A stretch of 62,507 nucleotides of DNA from NCBI GenBank assembly GCA_934476675.1, contig CAKSOE010000013.1:1-62507 (forward strand), written 5' to 3'. The notes under the pieces were generated by a model that was given only the letters and a program-made list of their open reading frames with translations, searched no databases and was not told where the DNA came from. Position 1 is the stretch's first letter, and each line of letters starts with the position of its first letter. The translations under genes were made by a program, and so were the position numbers. Below are positions 53,494-62,278 of this stretch, one piece after another. The stretch comes from an uncultured Clostridia bacterium (lineage in GTDB: Bacteria > Bacillota > Clostridia > UBA1381).

Positions 53494-54858
53494 ATGTTTA
53501 CAAGTATTATTTTGGCGGCAGGAATGGGAACTCGGATGAAATCCGAAAAGCCGAAGGTTCTGCATAAGGTATGCGGCAAAGAACTAGTAAGATGGGTGAT
53601 AGAGGCTTCAAAGAATGCAGGTGCGGATACGGTGGTTTCCGTTATAGGTCATAAAGCCGACATGGTAAAGGAAACGCTCGGTGACAGCTGCCGTTATGCA
53701 ATTCAGAGCGAGCAGAAAGGCACGGGTCATGCCGTTATGCAGGCGGCGGACTATATCCGTGACGCACAGGATACCGTTGTTATTTTAAACGGTGATACGC
53801 CGCTGATTAAGGCTGAAACGATTGAAAAGGCAATCGGGTATCATAAGTCGAACGGCAATGCGGTTACGGTTATAACGGCTGTTTTTGACGACGCTTCGGG
53901 CTACGGACGAATTGTAAGAAACGAGGACGGAAGCGTAAGAAAGATTGTAGAGCATAAAGACGCAACAGAAGAAGAAAAAAAGATAAACGAGATAAATTCG
54001 GGAATGTATGTTTTTGAGAGCGCTGCGCTCTGTAATGCACTCGGAAAAATCACGACAAATAATGCGCAGGGTGAATATTATCTTACCGACACGCTTGAAA
54101 TTATAATAAAATCCGGTAAAAAAGCAGGAGCATATGTCGTTTCGGACAATGATGAAATCAGAGGTATAAACGACAGAATACAGCTTAATGAAGCCGAAAA
54201 GCTTATGCACGACAGAATCATCGAAAAGCATATGCGAAACGGCGTTACCATGCATTTTCCGGACAGCATATATATTGAGGACGGAGTGGAAATAGGCAGT
54301 GATACGGAGCTTGACCGTAATGTTGAGCTGCTTAACGGCACAAAGATCGGCTGCGGCTGCGTAATCGGCATGAACAGCAGACTTGACGGCGCAGTAATCG
54401 GTAACAATGCCGATATTTTAAGCTCGGTAATACTGCAATCGGAAATAGGAGACGGCGCTCACGTGGGTCCGTTTGCTTATGTAAGACCGAATTGCAGGGT
54501 AGGGGCGAATGTAAAAGTCGGTGATTTTGTAGAAATTAAAAATTCAAATATTGATGTCGGAACAAAGATTTCACATCTGACATATATAGGTGACAGCGAT
54601 GTCGGCAAAAACGTAAACTTCGGCTGCGGAACAGTTACCTGCAATTATGACGGAAAGAAAAAATTCCGTTCAAAAATAGGCGATAATTCATTTATCGGCT
54701 GCAATACGAATCTTGTTTCACCGGTAGAGGTGGGAGACAGGGTATATATTGCCGCAGGTTCAACGATAACGGAGGATATTCCGGACGGAAGTCTTTCTAT
54801 TGCAAGAACACGTCAGACAAACAAACTGGGCTGGGCTGACAAAAATCAGAAGTATTAA
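53494..54858 (+). CDS. glmU: Bifunctional UDP-GlcNAc synthase GlmU
   Basis: The 454-residue enzyme makes UDP-N-acetylglucosamine for peptidoglycan. The N-terminal uridylyltransferase motif is 'LAAGMGTRMKSEKPKVLHKV' (7-26), with 'QKGTGHAVMQA' and 'NGDTPL' following. The C-terminal left-handed beta-helix acetyltransferase has 'HLTYIGDSDVGKNVNFGCGT' and 'NYDGKKKFRS'. It starts 3 bp after ribF, so it may be co-transcribed with the infB operon. Confidence 0.95.
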   Translation: MFTSIILAAGMGTRMKSEKPKVLHKVCGKELVRWVIEASKNAGADTVVSVIGHKADMVKETLGDSCRYAIQSEQKGTGHAVMQAADYIRDAQDTVVILNGDTPLIKAETIEKAIGYHKSNGNAVTVITAVFDDASGYGRIVRNEDGSVRKIVEHKDATEEEKKINEINSGMYVFESAALCNALGKITTNNAQGEYYLTDTLEIIIKSGKKAGAYVVSDNDEIRGINDRIQLNEAEKLMHDRIIEKHMRNGVTMHFPDSIYIEDGVEIGSDTELDRNVELLNGTKIGCGCVIGMNSRLDGAVIGNNADILSSVILQSEIGDGAHVGPFAYVRPNCRVGANVKVGDFVEIKNSNIDVGTKISHLTYIGDSDVGKNVNFGCGTVTCNYDGKKKFRSKIGDNSFIGCNTNLVSPVEVGDRVYIAAGSTITEDIPDGSLSIARTRQTNKLGWADKNQKY

Positions 54859-54865
54859 TGATACA

Positions 54866-54910
54866 TTATGCTGTAATATGCGGTGAAAATTACTGCATAT
54901 TACAGCATAA
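54866..54910. repeat. Perfect 16-bp hairpin after glmU
   Basis: TTATGCTGTAATATGC (54866-54881) pairs with GCATATTACAGCATAA (54895-54910) around a 13-nt loop. No T run follows, so it is not a typical terminator, but it could protect the glmU mRNA end. Confidence 0.65.
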
Positions 54911-54941
54911 ATACCAAAATTGTTAATTTGAAACAAAATAC

Positions 54942-54970
54942 TTGACAATACATTATAAATCGTGTATAAT
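54942..54970 (+). promoter_or_regulatory. Promoter of the infC-rpmI-rplT operon
   Basis: TTGACA (54942-54947), 17 bp, TATAAT (54965-54970): a full consensus promoter. The leader before infC is about 170 nt. Confidence 0.85.
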
Positions 54971-54977
54971 ATTTAGA

Positions 54978-55147
54978 GTAAGAAAACAAGCAGGACTATC
55001 CGTTCTCACCGTACGGCGAAGCAGCTTTGCGGTAAATACATCGACAGGTTTGCCTGTCTGTATTGCGGCGGATGGTTTCATCCGTTTTTTTATTTATAAC
55101 TGTAAGGCAATGTTGATGCGCAAGCATTAGAATGGGAGGGATTAACT
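54978..55147 (+). promoter_or_regulatory. L20-type leader with attenuator before infC
   Basis: The leader holds a GACAGG...CCTGTC hairpin (about 55043-55059) and an intrinsic terminator, CGGATG-gttt-CATCCG followed by seven T (55069-55091). In B. subtilis, ribosomal protein L20 binds the infC leader and causes premature termination. The position and layout here fit that control. Classification by covariance model was not possible. Confidence 0.7.
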
Positions 55148-55660
55148 ATTAGCAAGAATGACCTGCAAATAAATGAGCAGATTCGGGACAAAGAGCTCCG
55201 TGTTATTTCAAATGACGGAGAACAGCTTGGTGTTATGGATGCCAGATCGGCACAGGCATTAGCAAACGAAAGAGGTTTAGACCTTGTTAAAATCGCACCG
55301 CAGGCAACGCCGCCGGTGTGCAAGATTATGGATTACGGCAAGTATAAGTTTGAGGCTGCAAAGCGCGAAAAGGAAAACCGTAAAAATCAGAAAGTTGTTA
55401 ATATTAAAGAGGTTCAGCTTTCGCCCTCTATTGATACTAATGATTTCAACACCAAATGCAAACACGCTGTGAAGTTCTTGAAGAACGGCGATAAGGTGAA
55501 GGTAATGGTACGATTCCGCGGCCGTGAGGTAAGTCATTCTGAAATTGGTTACACCTTGCTTGAAAGATTTGCCGAACAGGCTAAGGAAGCCGGTACTGTT
55601 GAAAGACCTGCTAAGCTTGAGGGCAGAAACATGATAATGTTTCTATCACCCTTATCATAA
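55148..55660 (+). CDS. infC: Translation initiation factor IF-3, AUU start
   Basis: The 170-residue protein begins in the conserved way ('SKNDLQINEQIRDKELRVI'), well before the first in-frame ATG at 55235. The only sensible start is ATT 55148, with GGGAGGG 7 bp upstream. No ATG, GTG or TTG lies in frame back to the stop at 55103. E. coli infC also starts with AUU and uses it for autoregulation. Later signatures include 'VKIAPQATPPVCKIMDYGKY' and 'VMVRFRGREVSHSEIG'. Starting at 55235 would delete the essential N-terminus. Confidence 0.9.
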   Translation: MSKNDLQINEQIRDKELRVISNDGEQLGVMDARSAQALANERGLDLVKIAPQATPPVCKIMDYGKYKFEAAKREKENRKNQKVVNIKEVQLSPSIDTNDFNTKCKHAVKFLKNGDKVKVMVRFRGREVSHSEIGYTLLERFAEQAKEAGTVERPAKLEGRNMIMFLSPLS

Positions 55661-55690
55661 TAGTTTTATATATCGGAAGGAGTGGACGTT

Positions 55691-55894
55691 ATGGCAAAGA
55701 CAAAGATAAAGACACACAGAGGCGCTGCCAAAAGATTCAATCTTACAAAAAACGGTAAGGTTAAAATGAACAAAGCTTTCAGAAGACACATTCTGAACAA
55801 AAAGACAACAAAGAGAAAAAGACATTTAAGAAAACAGGCTTACTGCTCAAAGGCAAACGCAGCAGTAATCAAAAAGCTTATTCCTTACAAATAA
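55691..55894 (+). CDS. rpmI: 50S ribosomal protein L35
   Basis: The 67-residue basic protein starts at ATG 55691 (site GGAAGGAG). 'KTKIKTHRGAAKRFNLTKNG' and 'AFRRHILNKKTTKRKRHLRK' are typical. It is the second gene of the infC operon. Confidence 0.96.
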   Translation: MAKTKIKTHRGAAKRFNLTKNGKVKMNKAFRRHILNKKTTKRKRHLRKQAYCSKANAAVIKKLIPYK

Positions 55895-55916
55895 TTTGAA
55901 AGAGAGGTAGAAATCA

Positions 55917-56270
55917 ATGGCTAGAGTTAAAGGTGCTTTAAATACCAGAAAGAAACATAAGAAGATATTAAAGCTTGCTAAGGGCTTTTACGGTGCGCAG
56001 AGCAGACAGTACAGAGTGGCAAGTCAGGCGGTAATGCGCTCAATGCAGAATGCATATATAGGCAGAAAGAGAAAGAAGAGAGATTTCAGACGTCTCTGGA
56101 TCACAAGAATCAGCGCTGCTGCAAAGATGAACGGCATGAACTATTCAACATTCATGAACGGTTTGAAGAAAGCCGGCATTGAAATGAACAGAAAGATGCT
56201 CAGCGAAGTAGCTATCGCAGACCCCGCAGCGTTTGCAAAGTTAGTTGAAGCAGCTAAAAACGCAAGATAA
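55917..56270 (+). CDS. rplT: 50S ribosomal protein L20
   Basis: The 117-residue protein shows 'MARVKGALNTRKKHKKILKL', 'GFYGAQSRQYRVASQAVMRS' and 'RRLWITRISAAAKMNGMNYS'. It is an early assembly protein of the large subunit and the probable repressor of its own operon through the upstream leader. Confidence 0.96.
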   Translation: MARVKGALNTRKKHKKILKLAKGFYGAQSRQYRVASQAVMRSMQNAYIGRKRKKRDFRRLWITRISAAAKMNGMNYSTFMNGLKKAGIEMNRKMLSEVAIADPAAFAKLVEAAKNAR

Positions 56271-56299
56271 GCTGTCGGACAAGCTGATATAAACGGCGG

Positions 56300-56334
56300 A
56301 ACGGTGTAAGTTATTATACCGTTTCGTTTTTTTT
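56300..56334 (+). terminator. Terminator of the infC operon
   Basis: AACGGTGTA pairs with TATACCGTT (one G-U), followed by TCGTTTTTTTT. Confidence 0.8.
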
Positions 56335-56440
56335 GCGTGTGCCGAACGGCACGCACGGTTGTGTGAGAGGGGCGAAACTCGTTAAGAGCCAGCCTCTGCT
56401 CGATTTTTATGCGAAACTGCGCGGGCGGTCAGCGCTTTTT

Positions 56441-57262
56441 TTACAATCCGGTTTTTTGTTTTCGATATTTGGAGGGGGATAATCCGATGTTCTTTTTAAA
56501 AAGGCGGCTGAAATACAGCGGATTGGTATAGCCTACATTTTCGGCGATTTCCGTAATTGTAAGACCGGAAAAGGAAAGCAGTTCGCACGCTTTGCGCATT
56601 TTAATTCCTATAAAATACTGCAACGGCGCAACGCCCGTAACCGCCTTGAATTTATGTGAAAATCTGCTCACACTTAAAGAACACAACGCGGCATAGGTTT
56701 CGGGATTATATTCCTCACGGTAATTTTCGTTCATAAGCTCTGCCGCCTCCTCTATATTAACAGACTTTTCGGCAAAAAATCCCGATACGTGCCGCGATAT
56801 ACAGGTGAAAAGATATATAAGCAATGCGTTTTCGGCGGTTTCATGCATATATGCGCTTACAAGATGTTCATGTATCAAATCATTGAATGCAGAGATTATT
56901 TTATCGGACGGAGCACAGCGAAAGACACCGGGTGAAAGATTTAAATCCTCAAAAAGTTCATTTATGCAGCTGCCTGAAAAATGCACCCACATTGTGTCAG
57001 CTCCGTAATCGCTGCCGAACGAATATCTTTGTGTGCGGCATGGGGGATACAAAATAAAATCGCCGGGGTTAAGCGAGTACTTAGCGCCGTCATATACAGC
57101 GGTGCAGCTGCCGGCGGATATGTAAAGAAGCTGATAATCACGCCTGCCCGAACGCCGAACAACAGTATAATTGCGATTGTTATGCTTTCCGCATGAATTT
57201 ATATGTATATATTTATCCGATTTAAAATCATTTTTTTCGTTTTCGGCAACTATTACAGCCAT
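56441..57262 (-). CDS. AraC-family transcriptional regulator
   Basis: The 273-residue protein starts with ATG behind GGGAGGG. The N-terminal cupin-type sensor ('LLYISAGSCTAVYDGAKYSL', 'FILYPPCRTQRYSF') occupies about 25-110. The C-terminal tandem helix-turn-helix lies at about 175-270 ('AALCSLSVSRFSHKF', 'TITEIAENVGYTNPLYFSRL'). It is divergent from an esterase and a GH2 gene and likely activates them in response to a sugar. Confidence 0.87.
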   Translation of the reverse strand: MAVIVAENEKNDFKSDKYIHINSCGKHNNRNYTVVRRSGRRDYQLLYISAGSCTAVYDGAKYSLNPGDFILYPPCRTQRYSFGSDYGADTMWVHFSGSCINELFEDLNLSPGVFRCAPSDKIISAFNDLIHEHLVSAYMHETAENALLIYLFTCISRHVSGFFAEKSVNIEEAAELMNENYREEYNPETYAALCSLSVSRFSHKFKAVTGVAPLQYFIGIKMRKACELLSFSGLTITEIAENVGYTNPLYFSRLFKKNIGLSPSKYRKQKTGL

Positions 57263-57326
57263 AAATACATCCCTCCCGTCAGATATATTGTATCATGTTA
57301 TTTTATAAAAATCAATAGCTGTTTTG

Positions 57327-57348
57327 TGCATATTTTCAGCTGCATATT
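57327..57348. promoter_or_regulatory. Direct repeat near the esterase promoter
   Basis: TGCATATT occurs at 57327-57334 and 57341-57348, just before the -35. It is a possible AraC site, although the 14-bp spacing is shorter than usual. Confidence 0.3.
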
Positions 57349-57351
57349 GTA

Positions 57352-57379
57352 TTGACAGATGCGGCATGAATGATATAAT
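57352..57379 (+). promoter_or_regulatory. Promoter of the esterase-GH2 operon
   Basis: TTGACA (57352-57357), 16 bp, TATAAT (57374-57379). Confidence 0.7.
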
Positions 57380-57428
57380 AAAAACAAAAGATTATGCCGT
57401 TTAAAAACGGCGGAACGGAGTTTTAATT

Positions 57429-58415
57429 ATGATATTTAAGAATATGGATTTTCATAATATTGACCATATGGAGAAAACAGAGGACGGGTACAAGCTTGTC
57501 AGAGTTCCCGAAAAACTAAGGCTGAGTCTTAACGACTGCGCAAAAAACGGAACAGCGTATTATGCTACCGGTGCGGAAATAAGATTCGTGATGAAAAGCG
57601 AAAATGCAAAGCTTATTCTGCGTTCGGAGGAGTCAAAAGAAGCACAGGTTGCGTATATAATATTCGGTTCTGTTCCGGGTGGCTGGGATTATTCAAGAAA
57701 GATTATATACACGCATGATACTGTAATCGATATAAAACGCCCCGTGGGAAAAACGCTTGAACTGCTGTACAAGAATAATGATTATCCGTTTGACAGTGAG
57801 GTGGTAAGAGTGGTTTTGCCGTTTAACAAAATTACATTTGTTGACGTAATCGGAGATGTGTGTCCGCCGAAAAGGGAGCAGACGCCTAAGCTGCGCTATC
57901 TTGCTTACGGCTCATCAATTACTCACGGCTCAAATGCGCTTACTCCCGTTACTTCATATGCATTTCAGATAGCTGAGAATCTCGGCGCAGACCTGTTTAA
58001 CCTCGGCTTTGCAGGCTCGGCACATCTCGAAAAGGAAGTGGCGGAATGGATAGTGTTAAGAGATGACTGGGACTTTGCAACTGCCGAAATGGGAATAAAT
58101 CTTGTAGATGTGATAGAAGCAGACGAATTTCATAAGCGTGCATCGGCATTTCTTGATGTTTTGGCAAAGGATAAGCGTACTGTTTACTGTACTGATATGT
58201 TTACGGCAGGCAGCGATATAACAAATCCCGAAAAAATGCAGAAATTCCGTGCAATTATACGTGAGCTTACAGTGGGAAGATTCCCGTACATATGCGGAAC
58301 AGAGCTTATGACCTCAACGGCGGGATTGTCGGCAGATTTTGTTCATCCTAACATACGAGGTATAAATGAAATCGCACAAAACTTTACAAAATTCATAAAA
58401 GATTGGAGAAGATAA
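57429..58415 (+). CDS. SGNH/GDSL hydrolase, CE2-like carbohydrate esterase
   Basis: The 328-residue protein has no signal peptide. Residues 1-145 look like a jelly-roll beta-sandwich. The SGNH domain follows, with the nucleophile S163 in 'LAYGSSITHG', the oxyanion glycine in 'NLGFAGSAH', 'EMGIN' at block III, and D303/H306 in 'SADFVHPN'. The two-domain layout matches CE2-type acetyl esterases. As an intracellular enzyme upstream of a beta-galactosidase it may deacetylate imported oligosaccharides. The substrate is inferred. Confidence 0.78.
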   Translation: MIFKNMDFHNIDHMEKTEDGYKLVRVPEKLRLSLNDCAKNGTAYYATGAEIRFVMKSENAKLILRSEESKEAQVAYIIFGSVPGGWDYSRKIIYTHDTVIDIKRPVGKTLELLYKNNDYPFDSEVVRVVLPFNKITFVDVIGDVCPPKREQTPKLRYLAYGSSITHGSNALTPVTSYAFQIAENLGADLFNLGFAGSAHLEKEVAEWIVLRDDWDFATAEMGINLVDVIEADEFHKRASAFLDVLAKDKRTVYCTDMFTAGSDITNPEKMQKFRAIIRELTVGRFPYICGTELMTSTAGLSADFVHPNIRGINEIAQNFTKFIKDWRR

Positions 58416-60740
58416 ATGAGAGAGAAAGTTTTATTGGATAAATGCTGGAAATTTCACAGGGGTGATTTGCCGAAAAAGACAACCTTAATGAAAGGCCCGT
58501 ATTATAAAAGCGCAAAGACTGAGCGTATGCTTTTAGGCCCGGCGGCATATCTTACAAAAGACTATTCGGACGCATTTGAACCGGAGGATATGTGCAACGA
58601 ATACTGGCAGGACGTAGACTTGCCGCATGATTATGTTATAGAGGGTATTCCGAGTACGGAATATCCGCAGGCACGCGGATATTTAAAGTATGAAAATGCG
58701 TGGTACAGAAAGCATTTCAATTTAAGTGAAGAAGATAAGGATAAGCGCATAACGCTTTATTTTGAGGGTGTTGGAACAAATGCAACGGTTTATCTGAACG
58801 GTTGTCTTGTAAAACATAATTTCTGCGGATATACGCCGTTTGAAATTGACGTTACAAGTACTGTATATTTTGATAAAGAAAACGTGCTTGCCGTGTATAC
58901 CGACGTATCGGGGAATGAAGGCTGGTGGTATGAGGGCGGCGGAATATACCGTCATGTGTGGCTGATTAAAACGGATAAAATCGCCGTTGATTTATGGGGA
59001 GTTTATGTAAATCCGCAGAAGAATGACAACGGCTGGACGGTAAATACTGAAACAACGCTTATAAATTCCTCCGAAAATGATGAACAGGTTACGGTAAAAT
59101 CTGTTATTTCCGATTCGGACGGAAAAGAAACGGGAAGTGCGGAAAATGTGCTTGATACATACACGTGGGAAAAAAGTACGTTAAATCAGCAGATTGAGGT
59201 AAAAGAGCCGCTTTTGTGGGATATTGACAGTCCGAATCTGTATACGATGACCACGTATGTGTACAGAAACGGTAAGGAGATTGACAAAACGGAAACAAAA
59301 TTCGGTTTCAGAACTTTCCGTTTTGATTCCGAAAAGGGATTTTTCCTGAACGGCAGAAATGTAAAAATCAAAGGCGTGTGCAGTCATCAGGACTACGGAC
59401 TGACAGGCAGAGCGATACCGGATAATCTTCATCATTACAGAGCGGAGCTTATAAAGGAAATGGGTGCAAACGGATACAGAACCTCGCATTATCCTCATGC
59501 GGAGGCGATGATGGACGCGCTTGATGAATTAGGAATACTTGTAATGGACGAAACGCGCTGGTACGAAGCAACGGACGAGGGAAAGGAACAGCTTGCGTCG
59601 CTTATAAAGCGCGACAGAAATCACCCGTCGGTTATTCTGTGGTCGGTGGGAAATGAGGAACCAAAGCATCTGACAGAGCAGGGCAGAAGAATTGCGCAGG
59701 CTTTAAAAGCGCTTGTGCTGAAATATGATAAATCAAGACCCATAACAACGGCAGTTTCAGATAATCCGCTTGCGTCAACCGTTCTTGATGTAGTTGACGT
59801 TATAGGTGTCAATTACAATCTTCATCAATACGATGAGCTGCATAAAAGATATCCCGAAAAGCCGTTTGTGTCAAGTGAATGCTGCGCAACGGGAACAACA
59901 CGCGGCTGGTACAAGGACGACAGCGCTACAAGGTCGTTTTTGAGCGCGTATGACAAGGACACAACAAATTGGTTTATGGCGCGTGAAAAAACGTGGAAGT
60001 TTGTTATGGAGCGTGAATGGGTGGCAGGAGCGTTCCAGTGGATTGCGGTTGAACACAGAGGTGAATGTGTGTGGCCGAGACTTTGCTCTCAGTCCGGCGC
60101 AATAGACTTATATCTGCAAAAAAAGGACGCATTCTATCAGAATCAATCCCACTGGCTCGAAACGCCTATGATACATCTGATGCCGCATTGGAATCACGAG
60201 GGCATGGAGGGCGAAGAAATTCTTGTCCGTGCATACACCAACTGCGAAGAGACAGAACTGTTTTTAAACGGTAAAAGCCTTGGCGTTAAAAAGGTTGAGC
60301 GTTTTGGCCATGCGGACTGGAATGTTAAATATGAAAAGGGCGCTGTTGAAGTAGTCGGCAGAAACGGCGGAAAAGATATTGTCCGCGACAGTGTGCAGAC
60401 AAGCGGACGTGCCGCAGCATTAAAGCTTAAACAGGATAACAGGATATATTCGGCAAACGGACAGGATTTGCTGCTGTTTACCTGCTATTGTGTGGATGAA
60501 AACGGAGTTTTTGTGCCTGATGCGGAACCGTTTGTGAAGTTTGACGTTAACCGTTTCGGAAAAATTGCCGGAACAGGCTCGGATATAACAGACCACATAC
60601 CGCCCATGTTCCAGGACAGAAAAATGCGTGCCGGACTTTGCTCGGTTGCGGTAAAAGCAGGCGGGGAAAAAGGCTGTCTGAAACTGTACGCTTCGGCTGA
60701 AAATCTTAAAAATGCCGTAATTTCCGTAGAAATTGAATAA
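58416..60740 (+). CDS. Glycoside hydrolase family 2 (beta-galactosidase-like)
   Basis: The 774-residue protein starts directly at the base after the esterase stop codon. It has a sugar-binding N-domain ('YFEGVGTNATVYLNGCLV', 'GWWYEGGGIYRHVWL'), an Ig-like domain, and a TIM barrel. The acid/base glutamate is E414 in 'SVGNEEPKH' and the nucleophile E488 in 'FVSSECCATG'. C-terminal beta modules include a DUF4982-like segment ('VRAYTNCEETELFLNGKSLG'). There is no signal peptide. Beta-galactosidase is most likely, but GH2 also includes beta-glucuronidases and mannosidases. Confidence 0.85.
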   Translation: MREKVLLDKCWKFHRGDLPKKTTLMKGPYYKSAKTERMLLGPAAYLTKDYSDAFEPEDMCNEYWQDVDLPHDYVIEGIPSTEYPQARGYLKYENAWYRKHFNLSEEDKDKRITLYFEGVGTNATVYLNGCLVKHNFCGYTPFEIDVTSTVYFDKENVLAVYTDVSGNEGWWYEGGGIYRHVWLIKTDKIAVDLWGVYVNPQKNDNGWTVNTETTLINSSENDEQVTVKSVISDSDGKETGSAENVLDTYTWEKSTLNQQIEVKEPLLWDIDSPNLYTMTTYVYRNGKEIDKTETKFGFRTFRFDSEKGFFLNGRNVKIKGVCSHQDYGLTGRAIPDNLHHYRAELIKEMGANGYRTSHYPHAEAMMDALDELGILVMDETRWYEATDEGKEQLASLIKRDRNHPSVILWSVGNEEPKHLTEQGRRIAQALKALVLKYDKSRPITTAVSDNPLASTVLDVVDVIGVNYNLHQYDELHKRYPEKPFVSSECCATGTTRGWYKDDSATRSFLSAYDKDTTNWFMAREKTWKFVMEREWVAGAFQWIAVEHRGECVWPRLCSQSGAIDLYLQKKDAFYQNQSHWLETPMIHLMPHWNHEGMEGEEILVRAYTNCEETELFLNGKSLGVKKVERFGHADWNVKYEKGAVEVVGRNGGKDIVRDSVQTSGRAAALKLKQDNRIYSANGQDLLLFTCYCVDENGVFVPDAEPFVKFDVNRFGKIAGTGSDITDHIPPMFQDRKMRAGLCSVAVKAGGEKGCLKLYASAENLKNAVISVEIE

Positions 60741-60743
60741 TAT

Positions 60744-60785
60744 AAATGAAGCTGTAAAAATAATTTTTTACAGCTTCATTTTAAT
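60744..60785 (+). terminator. Terminator of the esterase-GH2 operon
   Basis: AAATGAAGCTGTAAAAA pairs perfectly with TTTTTACAGCTTCATTT (17 bp) around the loop TAAT. Confidence 0.85.
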
Positions 60786-61006
60786 GGTATGAGGAAAGGT
60801 TTATTTTTGCGGTTCGGACTTTTTTACCGCTTAATTTCAAGAGGATGGGAAAAAATGTTCAGGAACAGACTTTTTTTTTACATTCCATTGTAATATTTTT
60901 TGTGTTTTTTACCCAATATACTTAATGTATATGTGTTAATCTTAACAACAAATGCACTTATAGGTATAAAAATATGTTATAATAGACGGAATGTTGTCAA
61001 AAGGTA
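60786..61006. other. Intergenic region before the cysteine desulfurase gene
   Basis: About 220 bp, A+T-rich, without a gene or clear hairpin. It contains an extended -10-like TGTTATAAT (60975-60983) that could be a second, weaker promoter for nifS. Confidence 0.4.
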
Positions 61007-61035
61007 TTGACAAATGAGAAAATTTACAGTACAAT
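61007..61035 (+). promoter_or_regulatory. Promoter of the cysteine desulfurase gene
   Basis: TTGACA (61007-61012), 17 bp, TACAAT (61030-61035). Expected start of transcription near 61042. Confidence 0.7.
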
Positions 61036-61044
61036 AGTAGAGGA

Positions 61045-61068
61045 ACATATGAATAGTTGTTCATATGT
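61045..61068. promoter_or_regulatory. Palindrome at the nifS transcription start, candidate operator
   Basis: ACATATGAA-tagttg-TTCATATGT, a perfect 9-bp inverted repeat beginning a few bases downstream of the predicted start of transcription. The position suits a repressor, for example an Rrf2/IscR-type regulator, but the sequence does not identify which. Confidence 0.5.
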
Positions 61069-61093
61069 ATATTCAGAAACGGGAGTTGTTAAA

Positions 61094-62278
61094 ATGAATA
61101 AAACAATTTATATGGATAACAATGCGACGACAGCAATAAAAAAAGAGGTTGTTGACGCAATGCTTCCGTATTATACGGATATATGGGGAAATGCCTCCTC
61201 GAAATTTTACCAGACGGGCATAGACGCTATTGTTGCGCTGGACAGGCTTCGTGAAACCGTTGCGAAGAATATCGGTGCGGCAAAGCCGAATGAGGTTTAT
61301 TTTACCGCTTCCGGCTGTGAAGCGGATAATTGGGCGTTGAAGGGTATTGCTTTTGCGCATAAGTATAAGGGAAACCATATCATTACAAGCAAGATTGAGC
61401 ATCATGCAATTTTAAACACCTGTGCATTTCTTGAAAAGAACGGTTTTAAGGTGACATATCTTGATGTTGATTCCGACGGACGTGTGAAGCCGGAAGACGT
61501 TGAAAAGGCAATCACCGAGGAAACGATACTTATAAGCATCATGACCGCAAATAATGAAATCGGAACAATAGAGCCGATTAAGGAGATTGCGGAGGTTGCA
61601 AAAAAGCATAAAATTATATTCCATACCGATGCGGTGCAGGCGATAGGGCATATGCATATAAACGTACAGGAGCTGGGTGTGGATATGATGTCGGTTTCGG
61701 CGCATAAATTCCATGGCCCCAAGGGTGTGGGACTGCTGTATATCAGAAACGGCATAAAGATTGAGAATCTGATTCACGGCGGCGGACAGGAGAGAGGAAA
61801 GCGTGCCGCAACGGAAAACCTTGCCGGCATAGCGGGACTTTCAAAGGCTCTTGAAATCGCGGTGGGAAACCTTGATAAAAACGTAAAAACAATGACTGAA
61901 AGACGCAACAGGCTTATAAAGGGAATAAAGGAAAATATTCCGTATTGTATGCTCAACGGCCCGGAAAACGAAAACAGATTGTGTAATAACGTCAATTTCT
62001 CGTTCAAATATATTGAGGGTGAATCAATACTTATGCTGCTCAATATGTACGGAATTGCAGCGTCAAGCGGCAGTGCCTGCGCATCCGGTTCGCTTGATCC
62101 GTCCCATGTTCTTCTGGCAATCGGATTGCCGGCGGAGGTTGCTCACGGTTCATTGCGTTTAAGTCTGAGTGAAGATACAACTGACGAAGAAGTTGATTAT
62201 GTTATTGATGTACTCCCCAAAATCGTACAAAGGTTAAGGGATATGTCTCCACTCTACGAGGGGGTTAAGGCAGAGTAA
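61094..62278 (+). CDS. nifS: Cysteine desulfurase, NifS type
   Basis: The start is ATG 61094 with GGGAG upstream; the frame extends back into the promoter and is ignored there. The 394-residue PLP enzyme has 'YMDNNATTAIKKEVVDAM', a histidine near 'IEHHAILNTC', the PLP lysine K205 in 'SVSAHKFHGPKG', and the catalytic C329 in 'SSGSACASG'. It supplies persulfide sulfur for Fe-S clusters. An iscU/nifU partner may follow beyond the window. The stop codon lies inside the first copy of a tandem repeat. Confidence 0.93.
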   Translation: MNKTIYMDNNATTAIKKEVVDAMLPYYTDIWGNASSKFYQTGIDAIVALDRLRETVAKNIGAAKPNEVYFTASGCEADNWALKGIAFAHKYKGNHIITSKIEHHAILNTCAFLEKNGFKVTYLDVDSDGRVKPEDVEKAITEETILISIMTANNEIGTIEPIKEIAEVAKKHKIIFHTDAVQAIGHMHINVQELGVDMMSVSAHKFHGPKGVGLLYIRNGIKIENLIHGGGQERGKRAATENLAGIAGLSKALEIAVGNLDKNVKTMTERRNRLIKGIKENIPYCMLNGPENENRLCNNVNFSFKYIEGESILMLLNMYGIAASSGSACASGSLDPSHVLLAIGLPAEVAHGSLRLSLSEDTTDEEVDYVIDVLPKIVQRLRDMSPLYEGVKAE

